From: Acidobacteriota bacterium
GTDB taxonomy: Bacteria; Acidobacteriota; Blastocatellia; Pyrinomonadales; Pyrinomonadaceae
Assembly: GCA_016715115.1 (NCBI GenBank)
Contig: JADKBM010000004.1
Location: 868,001 to 932,000 of the forward strand
Length of the DNA stretch: 64,000 nucleotides
Reading direction: 5' to 3'
Below, one piece after another: positions 27,513-35,669 of the stretch (positions are counted from its first letter, which is position 1; each line of letters opens with the position of its first letter). Both the position numbers and the translations under genes were made by a program. The notes beneath the pieces are model-generated. The model was not told the origin of the DNA and ran no database searches. It saw nothing but the letters and a program-made list of their open reading frames with translations.

Positions 27513-28809
27513 CGGCCTTAACGACAATTCCGTCCTTCATCACGAACTGGACATTCTCCAGGATCGCGATACCCGCGAGCGGATTGCCGTTGACGGCGAC
27601 GATGTCGGCGAATTTCCCGACCGCGATTGAACCGATCTGATCGCGCCAGCCGAGGAGTTCGGCGGAAACGATCGTCGCCGATTGAATCGCCTGCATCGGC
27701 GTCTGTCCCCATTCGACCTGCTTCGCGAACTGCTTCCCGTTCCAGCCGTGCGGGAATATCCCCGCATCGGTACCGTAAGCGATCTTCACGCCGGCGACAA
27801 CGCATTTCCTGAAATTCTCGCGTTGCGTGCGTCCGACCAGTTTCTCTTTGTCGAGGATCTTCTGCGGATATCCGAGCCTGGCAAATTCGGCCATTATGTA
27901 ATCGTCGTTGTAAATATCGGCCGAAAGATACGTCCCGCGCTCCTTCATCATCCGGATACCTTCGTCGTCGATGAACGAACCGTGCTCGATCGACGCGACG
28001 CCGGCCTTGATCGCCATCTTGATCGCTTCAGTCCCGTGGGCGTGCGCGCAAGTTTTGATGCCGTGCATCTTCGCTTCATCGACGATGGCATTCATCTCTT
28101 CTTGCGTGAATTGGGGTGCGCCGACGCTCGCCTCTTCGGTCAAAACCCCCGCGCTCGCGCCGAACTTGATGACGTCCGCGCCGTACTTGATCATATAACG
28201 AACCTTCTTGCGCACGCCGTCGACACCGTCGGCGATGCCCGACATTTCTTCGGGCATCCGGCTCCCGAGCCAAGGCGAGAATCCGACGAGGTCGCCGTGG
28301 CTTCCGGTCGAGCCGATGTAATAGTTCGCGACCTGCATTCGCGGACCGGGAATTTTCCCGGCATTGATCGCATTCTTCAGCGCCAACGCAACGAACCCTT
28401 CCGATCCAACGTCACGAACGGCGGTAAAGCCCGCGTCGAGCGTTCGTTTCGCATAAATATGCGCGGTCACCGCTGCGTCAACGAACGACTGTCGAAACAG
28501 CGTGTCGTAGTAATTGCCTTCGGATTGACCTGTTTGATGGACGTGCGTGTCGATGAATCCGGGCATAACGGTCGAATTCGAAAGATCGATCACGGTCGCT
28601 CCGGCGGGAATCGCCAGGCTCGGTCCGACGGCTTTGATGATGTTGTTCTCGATCAGAATGACCTGATTTTCGAGCACGACGCCCTTTTCAGTATCGACAA
28701 GCTTGCCGGCCTTGATCGCCGTTATCTTCGTTGCTTGTGCGCTTGCGAACGCCGCAAACGACACGATCAACAGTCCGGCAAGTCCCAATGTTCTTTTTAT
28801 GCTTTTCAT
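27505..28809 (-). CDS. Exported metal-dependent amidohydrolase
   Basis: A 434-residue periplasmic or secreted hydrolase of the amidohydrolase superfamily (imidazolonepropionase/Xaa-Pro dipeptidase-like branch). Residues 1-25 are a signal peptide ending SAQ. Metal-binding motifs are GFIDTHVHQTG (HxH), VIKFGAS with a likely carboxylated or bridging residue, HAHGTEAIKMAIKAG, IEHGSFIDDEG and AYGTDAGIFPHG (Asp). Members cleave cyclic amides or dipeptides, and the substrate cannot be read. The final residues AEK and stop are encoded in the heptad array. A close paralogue lies immediately upstream on the same strand, 42 bases away. Confidence 0.9.
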   Translation of the reverse strand: MKSIKRTLGLAGLLIVSFAAFASAQATKITAIKAGKLVDTEKGVVLENQVILIENNIIKAVGPSLAIPAGATVIDLSNSTVMPGFIDTHVHQTGQSEGNYYDTLFRQSFVDAAVTAHIYAKRTLDAGFTAVRDVGSEGFVALALKNAINAGKIPGPRMQVANYYIGSTGSHGDLVGFSPWLGSRMPEEMSGIADGVDGVRKKVRYMIKYGADVIKFGASAGVLTEEASVGAPQFTQEEMNAIVDEAKMHGIKTCAHAHGTEAIKMAIKAGVASIEHGSFIDDEGIRMMKERGTYLSADIYNDDYIMAEFARLGYPQKILDKEKLVGRTQRENFRKCVVAGVKIAYGTDAGIFPHGWNGKQFAKQVEWGQTPMQAIQSATIVSAELLGWRDQIGSIAVGKFADIVAVNGNPLAGIAILENVQFVMKDGIVVKAEK

Positions 28810-28851
28810 TTTTTTTTACAATCGATCGGACTTAATCCGCAGATCCATATC

Positions 28852-30165
28852 CTAACGCCCGGATCGCACGACGTTTCCGTCCTTCATTACGAATCCGAGC
28901 TTTTCCAAAACCGTTATGTCCCGCAACGGATCGGTCGGCACGGCAACGATGTCGGCGAACTTTCCTGGCGCGATCGAACCGACCGCTCCCGACCATCCAA
29001 GCAGTTCGGCGGAACCCACCGTCGCCGCACGGATCGCTTCCATCGGCGTCAATCCCCATTCGACCATCTTCGAGAACTGCTTCGCGTTCCAACCGTGCGG
29101 ATAAACTCCGGCGTCCGTACCATACGCGACTTTGACACCTGCTGCGACCGCCTTTCGGAAATTTTCGCGCTGTGTCCGCCCGACGAAGCGCTCCTTTTCG
29201 AGGATCTTGTCCGGATAGCCGAGTTTTCCAAATTCGGCGAGAATGTAATCGTCGTTATAGATGTCTGCGACCAGAACGGTTCCGCGTTCCTTCATCATCC
29301 GGATACCTTCATCATCGAGAAAGGAACCATGTTCGATCGAATCGACGCCCGCGCGGATCGCCATCTTTATGCTCTCGGCCCCGTGAGCGTGCGCTGCCAC
29401 CTTGATGCCGTGAAGCCTTGCCTCGGCGACTATGGCGTTCATTTCTTCCTGCGAGAACTTCGGCGCACCAACCTGCGCTTCCTCCGACAAAACGCCGCCG
29501 CTCGCGCGGAACTTGATCACTTCGGCACCATACTTGATGAGGTATCGGACCTTTTTCCGAAGTCCTTCAGGGCCGTCGGCAACATTCGAGATCTCTTCCG
29601 GAAGACGCGAATCGAGCCACGGCGAGAATCCGCTCAAATCACGATGATTCGCTCCGGCCGCGCTGTTTCCGGTCGCCGCGATGTTGAAGGTCGCGATCTG
29701 CATCCGCGGCCCCGGGATCTTTCCGGAGTTGATCGCATTCTTCAGCGCAACGTCGATGAAGGCGTCGGCGCCGAGATTGCGCACGGACGTAAAACCGGCA
29801 TCGAGCGTGGCCTTGGCGTTAAGATGGGCGGTAATTGCCGAATCGACAAATGACCGGCGAAAAAGATTGTCGTAGTAATTTCCGTCCGTCTCGCTCGTCA
29901 GATGAACGTGCGCGTCGATGAAGCCGGGCAGAACGTATGAATTCGAAAGATCGATGACGATTGCGCCCTCCGGAATCTTCAGGTTCGTTCCGACGGCCTT
30001 GATCAAGTTGTTTTCGATCAGGATCAACTGATTTTCAAGGACGACCGCTTTTTCGGTGTCAACCAATCTGCCGGCTTTGATGACGGTGATTCTCGGTGAT
30101 TCGGCATTCACGGCCGAGGCGAAGAGCATCGTCGTGATGATGATCAGACTTCCTAGTTTTCGCAT
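28852..30165 (-). CDS. Exported metal-dependent amidohydrolase (tandem paralogue)
   Basis: A 437-residue paralogue of the neighbouring gene with the same layout: signal peptide (about 1-21, ending VNA), GFIDAHVHLTS, HAHGAESIKMAIRAGVDSIEHGSFLDDEG and AYGTDAGVYPHGWNAKQF. Both share long identical stretches, so this is a tandem duplication that has since diverged. ATG 30165 has GAGGA about 12 bases upstream and gives a clean signal peptide; a longer frame adds 13 basic residues. The two genes probably form one transcript starting here. They may handle related peptides or cyclic amides outside the cytoplasm. Confidence 0.9.
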   Translation of the reverse strand: MRKLGSLIIITTMLFASAVNAESPRITVIKAGRLVDTEKAVVLENQLILIENNLIKAVGTNLKIPEGAIVIDLSNSYVLPGFIDAHVHLTSETDGNYYDNLFRRSFVDSAITAHLNAKATLDAGFTSVRNLGADAFIDVALKNAINSGKIPGPRMQIATFNIAATGNSAAGANHRDLSGFSPWLDSRLPEEISNVADGPEGLRKKVRYLIKYGAEVIKFRASGGVLSEEAQVGAPKFSQEEMNAIVAEARLHGIKVAAHAHGAESIKMAIRAGVDSIEHGSFLDDEGIRMMKERGTVLVADIYNDDYILAEFGKLGYPDKILEKERFVGRTQRENFRKAVAAGVKVAYGTDAGVYPHGWNAKQFSKMVEWGLTPMEAIRAATVGSAELLGWSGAVGSIAPGKFADIVAVPTDPLRDITVLEKLGFVMKDGNVVRSGR

Positions 30166-30373
30166 TTTACGAATCCTCGTTCCAGACTTTTTGCGGATTG
30201 CCAAAGGAGTTGTGTCTCAAATTAACCGCAGATTCCCGCAAGGTCAAGCAACGGACGTTACTTCGGATAAACATTCGCGGCGCGTTTTGATAAGATTTCA
30301 CTTATTTGCTTTGGAACGTGCTTTGCATCTACCAAACAGAATTACCGACGAACACGGTTGGCGTGAAAACAAT

Positions 30374-31477
30374 ATGCAATTTTCTTTTGATACAAATCTG
30401 AACCGGATCGCTGAAAAAGTTGAAGCGGGCGATCGTTTGACATTCGATGAGGGAATCGAGCTTTACCGGACCGGCGACCTGAACGCGCTCGGGAAACTGG
30501 CCGATCACGTACGCCGCAAGCGGCATGGCCTGACGACTTATTTCAACGTCAACCGGCATTTCAATCACACCAATATCTGTGTCGCGGACTGCAAGTTCTG
30601 CAACTTTTACCGGCGCGCACGCGATACGGACGCATACACGCACTCGATCGAGGAAGGCGTCGAGATCGCCCGCAACGCCGTCGCGGAAGGCGCGACCGAA
30701 CTGCATATCGTCGGCGGTCTGAACACGAAATTGCCGTTCGATTATTACACCGGCCTGTTTTCCGCTCTCAAGGAGAACTTTCCCAAGCTTCACGTCAAGG
30801 CGTTGACGATGGTCGAACTCGATTTTATGGCCCGGTTCTACAAGATGTCGGACGAGGATCTGATCGAACAGCTCAAGGCGGCCGGAATGGATTCGTGCCC
30901 CGGCGGCGGCGCCGAGATCTTTGCCGAACCGACGCGCTCGCGCATCTGCGACCATAAATGCGGCGGCGACCGTTGGCTCGAACTCGCCGGAAAATGCCAC
31001 GCAGCCGGAGTCAAGACCAATGCGACGATCCTCTACGGTCATATCGAGACGATCGAGGATCGGATCGACCATCTCGTCCGGCTTCGCGAGCAGCAGGACA
31101 TATCGGGCGGTTTCCAGTGCTTCATCCCGCTCGCTTTCTATCCGCCGGACAGCGCGCTGTCGTCGCTTCCCGGTCCCGACGGCGTCGATTCGCTGAAGAC
31201 GATCGCCATCTCGCGCCTGATGCTCGACAATTTCGATCATGTGAAGGCGTACTGGGTGATGCTCGGCAAACACCTCGCGCAGGTCGCGCTTCATTTCGGC
31301 GCGAACGACCTCGACGGCACGATCACCGACGGCGGTGAACTGACCGAAGCCTACTCGATCGAGAACGGCGAGGTAAAGATGACGAAACAACAGTTGATCG
31401 CGCTGATCGAGAACGCCGGATTCGAGGCGGTTGAGAGAGATACGGTTTATAACCGGGTGGAGAAGATTGCCGCTTGA
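30374..31477 (+). CDS. mqnE: Aminofutalosine synthase (radical SAM)
   Basis: A 367-residue radical SAM enzyme that joins a chorismate-derived enolpyruvyl compound to adenosine to give aminofutalosine, the start of the futalosine route to menaquinone. The cluster motif CVADCKFCNFYRR (CxxxCxxC) lies near residue 69. Other conserved parts are LHIVGGLNTKLPFDYYT, MDSCPGGGAEIFAEPTRSRIC and GFQCFIPLAFYPPDSAL. MqnC is a close relative, but the wording around GGLN and CPGGGAEIF fits MqnE better. ATG 30374 lacks a strong ribosome site. The stop codon overlaps hicA by 4 bases. Together with mqnP it indicates menaquinone made by the futalosine pathway. Confidence 0.92.
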   Translation: MQFSFDTNLNRIAEKVEAGDRLTFDEGIELYRTGDLNALGKLADHVRRKRHGLTTYFNVNRHFNHTNICVADCKFCNFYRRARDTDAYTHSIEEGVEIARNAVAEGATELHIVGGLNTKLPFDYYTGLFSALKENFPKLHVKALTMVELDFMARFYKMSDEDLIEQLKAAGMDSCPGGGAEIFAEPTRSRICDHKCGGDRWLELAGKCHAAGVKTNATILYGHIETIEDRIDHLVRLREQQDISGGFQCFIPLAFYPPDSALSSLPGPDGVDSLKTIAISRLMLDNFDHVKAYWVMLGKHLAQVALHFGANDLDGTITDGGELTEAYSIENGEVKMTKQQLIALIENAGFEAVERDTVYNRVEKIAA

Positions 31478-31644
31478 AAGTCAACGATGTAATAAAATTG
31501 ATCGAAAAAGATGGATGGATCCTTGTCAGAAGGCGTGGGAGCCATCGCCATTTTCATCATCCGGTCAAACCGGGAAAAGAGAGTGTCGATATGCCGGTTG
31601 GCACATTAAACAGTGTTCTTAAACAAGCTGGGTTGAAGAGATAA
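31474..31644 (+). CDS. hicA: HicA-like mRNA interferase toxin
   Basis: A 56-residue protein, too short to stand out by length, starting at TTG 31474 inside the end of mqnE (TTGA overlap). It reads like HicA/YcfA proteins: VNDVIKLIEKDGWILVRRRG, then SHRHFHHPVKPG with the catalytic His in the GSH motif, then VGTLNSVLKQAGLKR, the family's closing helix. HicA is a double-stranded-RNA-binding-fold ribonuclease that cleaves mRNA. HicB is encoded 8 bases downstream. Coupling to mqnE translation looks probable from the overlap. Confidence 0.88.
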   Translation: MKVNDVIKLIEKDGWILVRRRGSHRHFHHPVKPGKESVDMPVGTLNSVLKQAGLKR

Positions 31645-31652
31645 GATTAGTT

Positions 31653-31868
31653 ATGCGATATATGGTTGTCATCGAAGAAGGCGAGACGAGTTGGGGGGCT
31701 TACGTCCCCGACCTTCCAGGTTGTGTTGCCGTTGCTGAAAGTGAAGAAGAGGTAAAACATTTGATCCAAGAAGCAATCGAATTTCACCTGGAAGACCTAT
31801 CGGTGACAGGAGCAAAAATTCCGCCGGCGATATCGAAAAGCGATTACGTCGAAGTTCGGCCGGTGTAA
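31653..31868 (+). CDS. hicB: HicB-like antitoxin
   Basis: A 71-residue partner of HicA. The chain has the partial RNase H-like fold of HicB: MRYMVVIEEGETSWGAYVPDLPGC, followed by ESEEEVKHLIQEAIEFHLEDL. It lacks an added DNA-binding domain, unlike the longer HicB proteins, so autoregulation through it is doubtful. It neutralises HicA by direct binding. It follows hicA by 8 bases and ends the transcript; nothing downstream is on the same unit. Confidence 0.88.
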   Translation: MRYMVVIEEGETSWGAYVPDLPGCVAVAESEEEVKHLIQEAIEFHLEDLSVTGAKIPPAISKSDYVEVRPV

Positions 31869-31945
31869 ATCGGTGAGATGTCCCACTTTGTTCGTTGAGC
31901 GGCGGGTTTGCGTGTATTGCGATCATCCCGTGCCCGGCCAGTACC

Positions 31946-32101
31946 GCGGAAACCGGACTTGCGGGCGGATTCGGCGGGGGCTTCGACGTCAGGCTAAAGA
32001 AAAGATTTGCCCTTCACCTCTTCCAGATCGACTATAACCCGATCAAATTCAAAGCCGGGACTGACCATAATTACAGATTCAGCACCGGTCTGGTCTTCTA
32101 A
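31946..32101 (+). pseudogene. C-terminal remnant of an outer-membrane beta-barrel protein
   Basis: An open frame without a credible start reads ETGLAGGFGGGFDVRLKKRF, then ALHLFQIDYNPIKFKAGTDHNYRFSTGLVF and stop. This is the last two strands of an eight-stranded OmpA-like barrel with the terminal Phe. Upstream sequence does not continue the fold, so the rest of the gene has been lost, probably during insertions that brought hicAB or the Fic gene. Confidence 0.6.
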
Positions 32102-32197
32102 AACTATTCAACAAACGTAGGTATTCCGAAGGGGATCTCTGTCTTCGGGTTATAGCCAGGCATTTCGCGTGGTTTTGTGATATCGGCACCGTCCTAA

Positions 32198-32289
32198 ATG
32201 TCATAATTGAGGTTAAATATGACATCTAGTTTGTTATTGCGGCAGTACAATGTCATACTTACGCTTAAATATGACATAGATGTGTCATA
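32198..32289 (+). promoter_or_regulatory. Double palindromic operator upstream of the Fic gene
   Basis: Two 28-base elements, at 32198-32225 and 32250-32277, each have the form ATGTCATA-N12-TATGACAT with perfect arms. Their starts are 52 bases apart, near five helical turns. A third half-site TGTCATA is at 32283-32289 directly before the ribosome binding site AGAGGG. The layout fits cooperative autorepression, perhaps by the helix-turn-helix N-terminus of the Fic protein itself. Confidence 0.75.
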
Positions 32290-32303
32290 TTTAGAGGGAA
32301 TAA

Positions 32304-33698
32304 ATGCGTTCAAAGCAAAAATCAGATGAGATCCAGGCTCTTGCCCTCCAGCTCTTGGACAATGATTCACAAGTCAGTATTCGAGCGATAGCGGCTGCTC
32401 GCGGCAAGTCGAAAGATGACGTAACGGAACGCAGAGCTATTCGAAGGGCATTGGTTGCTTTGGAACGAAAGAACCTGATCGCGCCGAAAGGCGAAGGCAG
32501 GTCACGGGTGTATGTTCCAAAAGTAACACAAGAGACACCTGAAGCACCGACCGAGGCAAATCCTTATGCTGGGGCAGAGGACATCCTGTCTTCCGATTCG
32601 AAGCGGCTCCTAAAATACATTTCCAAACCGCTCACAGCACGAACTCCGGTCGGGTACGATCAGGAGTTTCTGCGAGCGTACGAGCCAAACAAGACCTTTT
32701 ATCTCACAGCCGACCAGAGAAATAATCTGCAAAAGGTCGGACAGGTCGAGGCGGTCGTGCGTCCGGCAGGGACGTATGCCAAAAACATCTTGAACCGGCT
32801 TTTGATCGATCTGTCATGGAATTCAAGCCGGCTCGAGGGTAATACCTATTCGCTGCTCGAAACCAAACGGCTGATCGAGCTTGGAGAAACCGCCGATGGA
32901 CGAGACCTCACCGAAGCTCAGATGATATTGAATCACAAGGCGGCGATCGAATATATCGTTGAATCGGCAGAAGAAGATCGGATAACTTTTCAAGAGATCT
33001 GTAGCGTCCATGCTTTATTGTCCGAAAATCTCTTGGGTGACGCATCCGCGTCGGGCCGTCTTAGAACAATCATTGTTGGCATTGCCGGAACGACATACCT
33101 TCCTCTCGAAAACGCTCACTTGATCCGTGAATGCCTTGATCTGTTCATTGAAAAAGTCAATGAAATAAACGATCCGTTCGAGCAATCCCTTTTTTCCATC
33201 GTGCATTTGTCTTATTTGCAGGCATTTGAAGATGTAAACAAAAGAACGGGGAGGCTCGTCGCGAATATTCCTTTGATAAGAAAGAATCTGAAACCGCTCT
33301 CGTTTACGGAGGTCCAACAATCGGCGTATGTCGCCGCATTGCTCGGAGTTTACGAACGGAACGATGTAAGTTTGATCCGCGATCTTTACGTTTGGGCTTA
33401 CACGCGTTCGTCGCAAAAATATACCGCGATCCAGCAATCTATGGGTGAGCCGAATGTGTTAAAACTGAAATACAGATCCGCAATCAATGATATTGTGAGG
33501 TCTATCATTCTCGAACAAATTCCGGGACCACAACTCGTGCGGCGAATAAACGAATCGATTAACAACAAAATTCCTGAGGCTGACCGGGCCGCTCTTTTTA
33601 ACCTCATAGAAACTGAGTTCCTCAACTTGCATGAAGGAAACATCGCACGATTCAAAGTATTGCCAAGCGAATTCCAAGCCTGGAAAGAACTTCAATAA
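32304..33698 (+). CDS. Fic-domain protein with winged-helix N-terminus and substituted catalytic His
   Basis: A 464-residue protein. Residues about 1-75 look like a winged-helix DNA-binding domain (VSIRAIAAARGKSKDDVTER and RAIRRALVALERKNLIAPKG). The Fic fold follows. The inhibitory-helix motif S-x3-E-G is present in SSRLEGN near 175. The core motif reads LQAFEDVNKRTGRLVAN where Fic enzymes usually have H-P-F-x-D/E-x-N-x-R: the catalytic His is Gln. AMPylation is therefore doubtful, and the protein may be a regulator or use another chemistry. The strong AGAGGG site at -5 and two operators upstream suggest tight autoregulation. Codon use is more AT-rich than the core genes. Confidence 0.85.
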   Translation: MRSKQKSDEIQALALQLLDNDSQVSIRAIAAARGKSKDDVTERRAIRRALVALERKNLIAPKGEGRSRVYVPKVTQETPEAPTEANPYAGAEDILSSDSKRLLKYISKPLTARTPVGYDQEFLRAYEPNKTFYLTADQRNNLQKVGQVEAVVRPAGTYAKNILNRLLIDLSWNSSRLEGNTYSLLETKRLIELGETADGRDLTEAQMILNHKAAIEYIVESAEEDRITFQEICSVHALLSENLLGDASASGRLRTIIVGIAGTTYLPLENAHLIRECLDLFIEKVNEINDPFEQSLFSIVHLSYLQAFEDVNKRTGRLVANIPLIRKNLKPLSFTEVQQSAYVAALLGVYERNDVSLIRDLYVWAYTRSSQKYTAIQQSMGEPNVLKLKYRSAINDIVRSIILEQIPGPQLVRRINESINNKIPEADRAALFNLIETEFLNLHEGNIARFKVLPSEFQAWKELQ

Positions 33699-33763
33699 CC
33701 AAATAGTGGGCGACACAGCAGTCTTGATTTCAGCATCTATAAGACAAAACGATTAAGCTAACA

Positions 33764-34126
33764 ATGAATTTTGAAAAACTGGTTCCAAATATATTTTATG
33801 TCGACATAGCCGATGGTTTGAAATTTTTTGTCGATTGTCTGGGATTTGCGGTCGGGCACGATGAAATAAAATCCCGCCGGCCATTTTGTGTTTTGGAAAA
33901 AGACGGCCTGCGGATCAATCTCTTTCAAAACGCGGAACTCGCCTTGGAGCATAATCCAGAGTTCAGGTTGGTGACCAAGAATATCGAAGAAGTTTACGAC
34001 AAGGTTTCCAGATCTCATCGTGAATTTCTTCATCCAAACCTCAAGAAAATCACTCTTCGCCCCTGGGGAGCAAAAGAATTCGCGTTAACTGACGGGCAAC
34101 TTGGCGTTGTTATTCAAGAGTGGTGA
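33764..34126 (+). CDS. VOC-superfamily (glyoxalase/bleomycin-resistance-like) protein
   Basis: A 120-residue single-module VOC protein. It opens with a strand and helix typical of the fold (LVPNIFYVDIADGLKFFVDC) and ends with WGAKEFALTDGQLGVVIQEW, matching the second beta-alpha-beta-beta-beta unit that closes BLMA-type binding proteins. Clear His/Glu metal ligands are not obvious, which favours a drug- or small-molecule-binding role over catalysis. It is in the AT-richer island. The next gene begins 41 bases downstream. Confidence 0.75.
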   Translation: MNFEKLVPNIFYVDIADGLKFFVDCLGFAVGHDEIKSRRPFCVLEKDGLRINLFQNAELALEHNPEFRLVTKNIEEVYDKVSRSHREFLHPNLKKITLRPWGAKEFALTDGQLGVVIQEW

Positions 34127-34167
34127 AATATGCAAACCAAGGACCAATCAGGGCATCCTATTCTGCA

Positions 34168-35193
34168 ATGAAAAGTTATTTCTATTTGTTCCTCGTTCTT
34201 CTTTTTGGACTATCGACCGTCGCACGTGCGGATACATGGAGATTACCTACGGTCGAGAAGTATTGTTCTGCAAACAAAAAGTATTGCTTGAAGGTTGAAC
34301 CTAAGAAACTCGAAAGTCAGTTATCGTATTTTCAAGATAAGGTTGACGAGAGAGTTAATGCTGGAGCGGTAAAGGGTATTCCGGATAACATCTGCAAAGG
34401 AACCTTCTTTGCGAAAGGAAAGAGGCTTTGGAACGTACGACTTGATAACGAAGTCGCACCGGTGAGCGCCCTTGTTTCCGACAACGGCGAGTACGTCATC
34501 ACGTTCGATAACTGGCATGGTGTAGGTTACGGCGATAATGTTGTTGCGATTTACAACGGTAAATCCGGCACCCTCATCAAGAAACTTGGATTGACAGACT
34601 TTCTGACGGAAAGTGACATATACAATTTGCCCGCAAGCACGAGTTCGATCCATTGGCATGGCATCCACCAAATTGATTACACGAAGAGCGAACTCATTCT
34701 TAAGGTTGTCAAACCTGCTAAGGATGAGCAATTCTTCGATATTCGTGTAAATCTCCAAAACGGTGCGGTCTTGGATGAGGTGAAAGACAGAATTCCATCT
34801 CTCCATTTTCTCCTTTCATCAAAACAGGCTGAAGAGAAAGACCCAGTTTTTCCGGTCAAAGAAAACACAACGATTTGCACGTCAATGGACGGAGCTTCGC
34901 AGATCGCCACAGCGGAGCTAAACAAAAGGGTTGTTTCAAGCGAAATGCCCAATTATCCACCGGCTGCCAGAGCAGTAAGAGCGACAGGAGAATCCGTTTT
35001 TGAACTCGTCATTTCTCCCGAGGGCGAACTCGAGTGTGTAACTCCAATTTCCGGTCATCCCTTATTGAGAGCGGTTCTTACGAACGCAATAAAAAAGTGG
35101 AAGTTTGAGAAAAGTCAGGCTAGGTATGCTGGAAAGATCGTTATAGAAGGTAAGTCCGTCCTGATGCTCAACGGCAAAGTTGTTGAGGAATAA
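34168..35193 (+). CDS. Exported protein with TonB C-terminal domain
   Basis: A 341-residue periplasmic protein. The signal peptide is residues 1-22 (MKSYFYLFLVLLFGLSTVARA). The central part (about 30-230) is not recognised; it is rich in Trp, Tyr and Asp and contains a WHGVGYGDN segment. The C-terminus (about 265-335) matches a TonB C-terminal fold: MPNYPPAARAVRATGESVFE, then LVISPEGELECVTPISGHPLL and AIKKWKFEKS. Such stand-alone domains without a membrane anchor are common in Acidobacteriota and Bacteroidota and may bind TonB boxes or act in envelope stress. ATG 34168 gives the signal peptide; an upstream in-frame ATG at 34120 does not. Confidence 0.75.
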   Translation: MKSYFYLFLVLLFGLSTVARADTWRLPTVEKYCSANKKYCLKVEPKKLESQLSYFQDKVDERVNAGAVKGIPDNICKGTFFAKGKRLWNVRLDNEVAPVSALVSDNGEYVITFDNWHGVGYGDNVVAIYNGKSGTLIKKLGLTDFLTESDIYNLPASTSSIHWHGIHQIDYTKSELILKVVKPAKDEQFFDIRVNLQNGAVLDEVKDRIPSLHFLLSSKQAEEKDPVFPVKENTTICTSMDGASQIATAELNKRVVSSEMPNYPPAARAVRATGESVFELVISPEGELECVTPISGHPLLRAVLTNAIKKWKFEKSQARYAGKIVIEGKSVLMLNGKVVEE

Positions 35194-35297
35194 TTACTCT
35201 TTTGACGAAAGAATTGTCACTGACCCATTAATTCCCTCACAAAACACATTCTTCACAAATCATCTTTCGACGGATTCACGAAACCGTTCGGTTGCAC

Positions 35298-35327
35298 TTG
35301 ACACCCGCAACCATTTGGTTGCATACT
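35298..35327 (+). promoter_or_regulatory. Promoter with ArsR-type operator between -35 and -10
   Basis: TTGACA (35298-35303) and CATACT (35322-35327) are spaced by 18 bases. Between them lies the palindrome GCAACCATTTGGTTGC (35307-35322). A repressor bound there would block polymerase. The expected transcript start is only a few bases before ATG 35341. Confidence 0.65.
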
Positions 35328-35340
35328 TGTGTCCGAAATC

Positions 35341-35667
35341 ATGAAACGAGACGTTTTTCAAGCCATAGCCGACCCGACAAGACGCGCGATCATTGCGTTG
35401 ATCGCGCTCCAGGCAATGACGCCGAACGCGATCGCCGAAAATTTTCACACGACCCGGCAAGCAGTTTCCAAGCATCTGCGGATTCTGACGGAATGTGAAT
35501 TGGTACGGCAGCAACAAAAGGGGCGGGAGATCTTTTATTCGCTCGAGATCGAGAAGATGAAAGAGATCGACGAATGGCTGGAGCAATACAGAAAGATCTG
35601 GGAAACCCGTTTTGAACAGCTCGACGAGGTTCTCGAGGTAATGAAAAAGCAGAGAAATGAGGCATAA
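35341..35667 (+). CDS. ArsR-family winged-helix repressor
   Basis: A 108-residue transcription regulator. It begins MKRDVFQAIADPTRRAII and has the recognition helix region AIAENFHTTRQAVSKHLRIL, followed by the wing ELVRQQQKGREIFYSLE. No metal-sensing cysteine motif is present, which fits the subgroup paired with SRPBCC proteins. A GTG at 35329 would extend the protein by four residues, but it lies just after the -10 box, so ATG 35341 is preferred. It is 2 bases from the SRPBCC gene, and together they form a small autoregulated operon. Confidence 0.92.
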   Translation: MKRDVFQAIADPTRRAIIALIALQAMTPNAIAENFHTTRQAVSKHLRILTECELVRQQQKGREIFYSLEIEKMKEIDEWLEQYRKIWETRFEQLDEVLEVMKKQRNEA

Positions 35668-35669
35668 AT

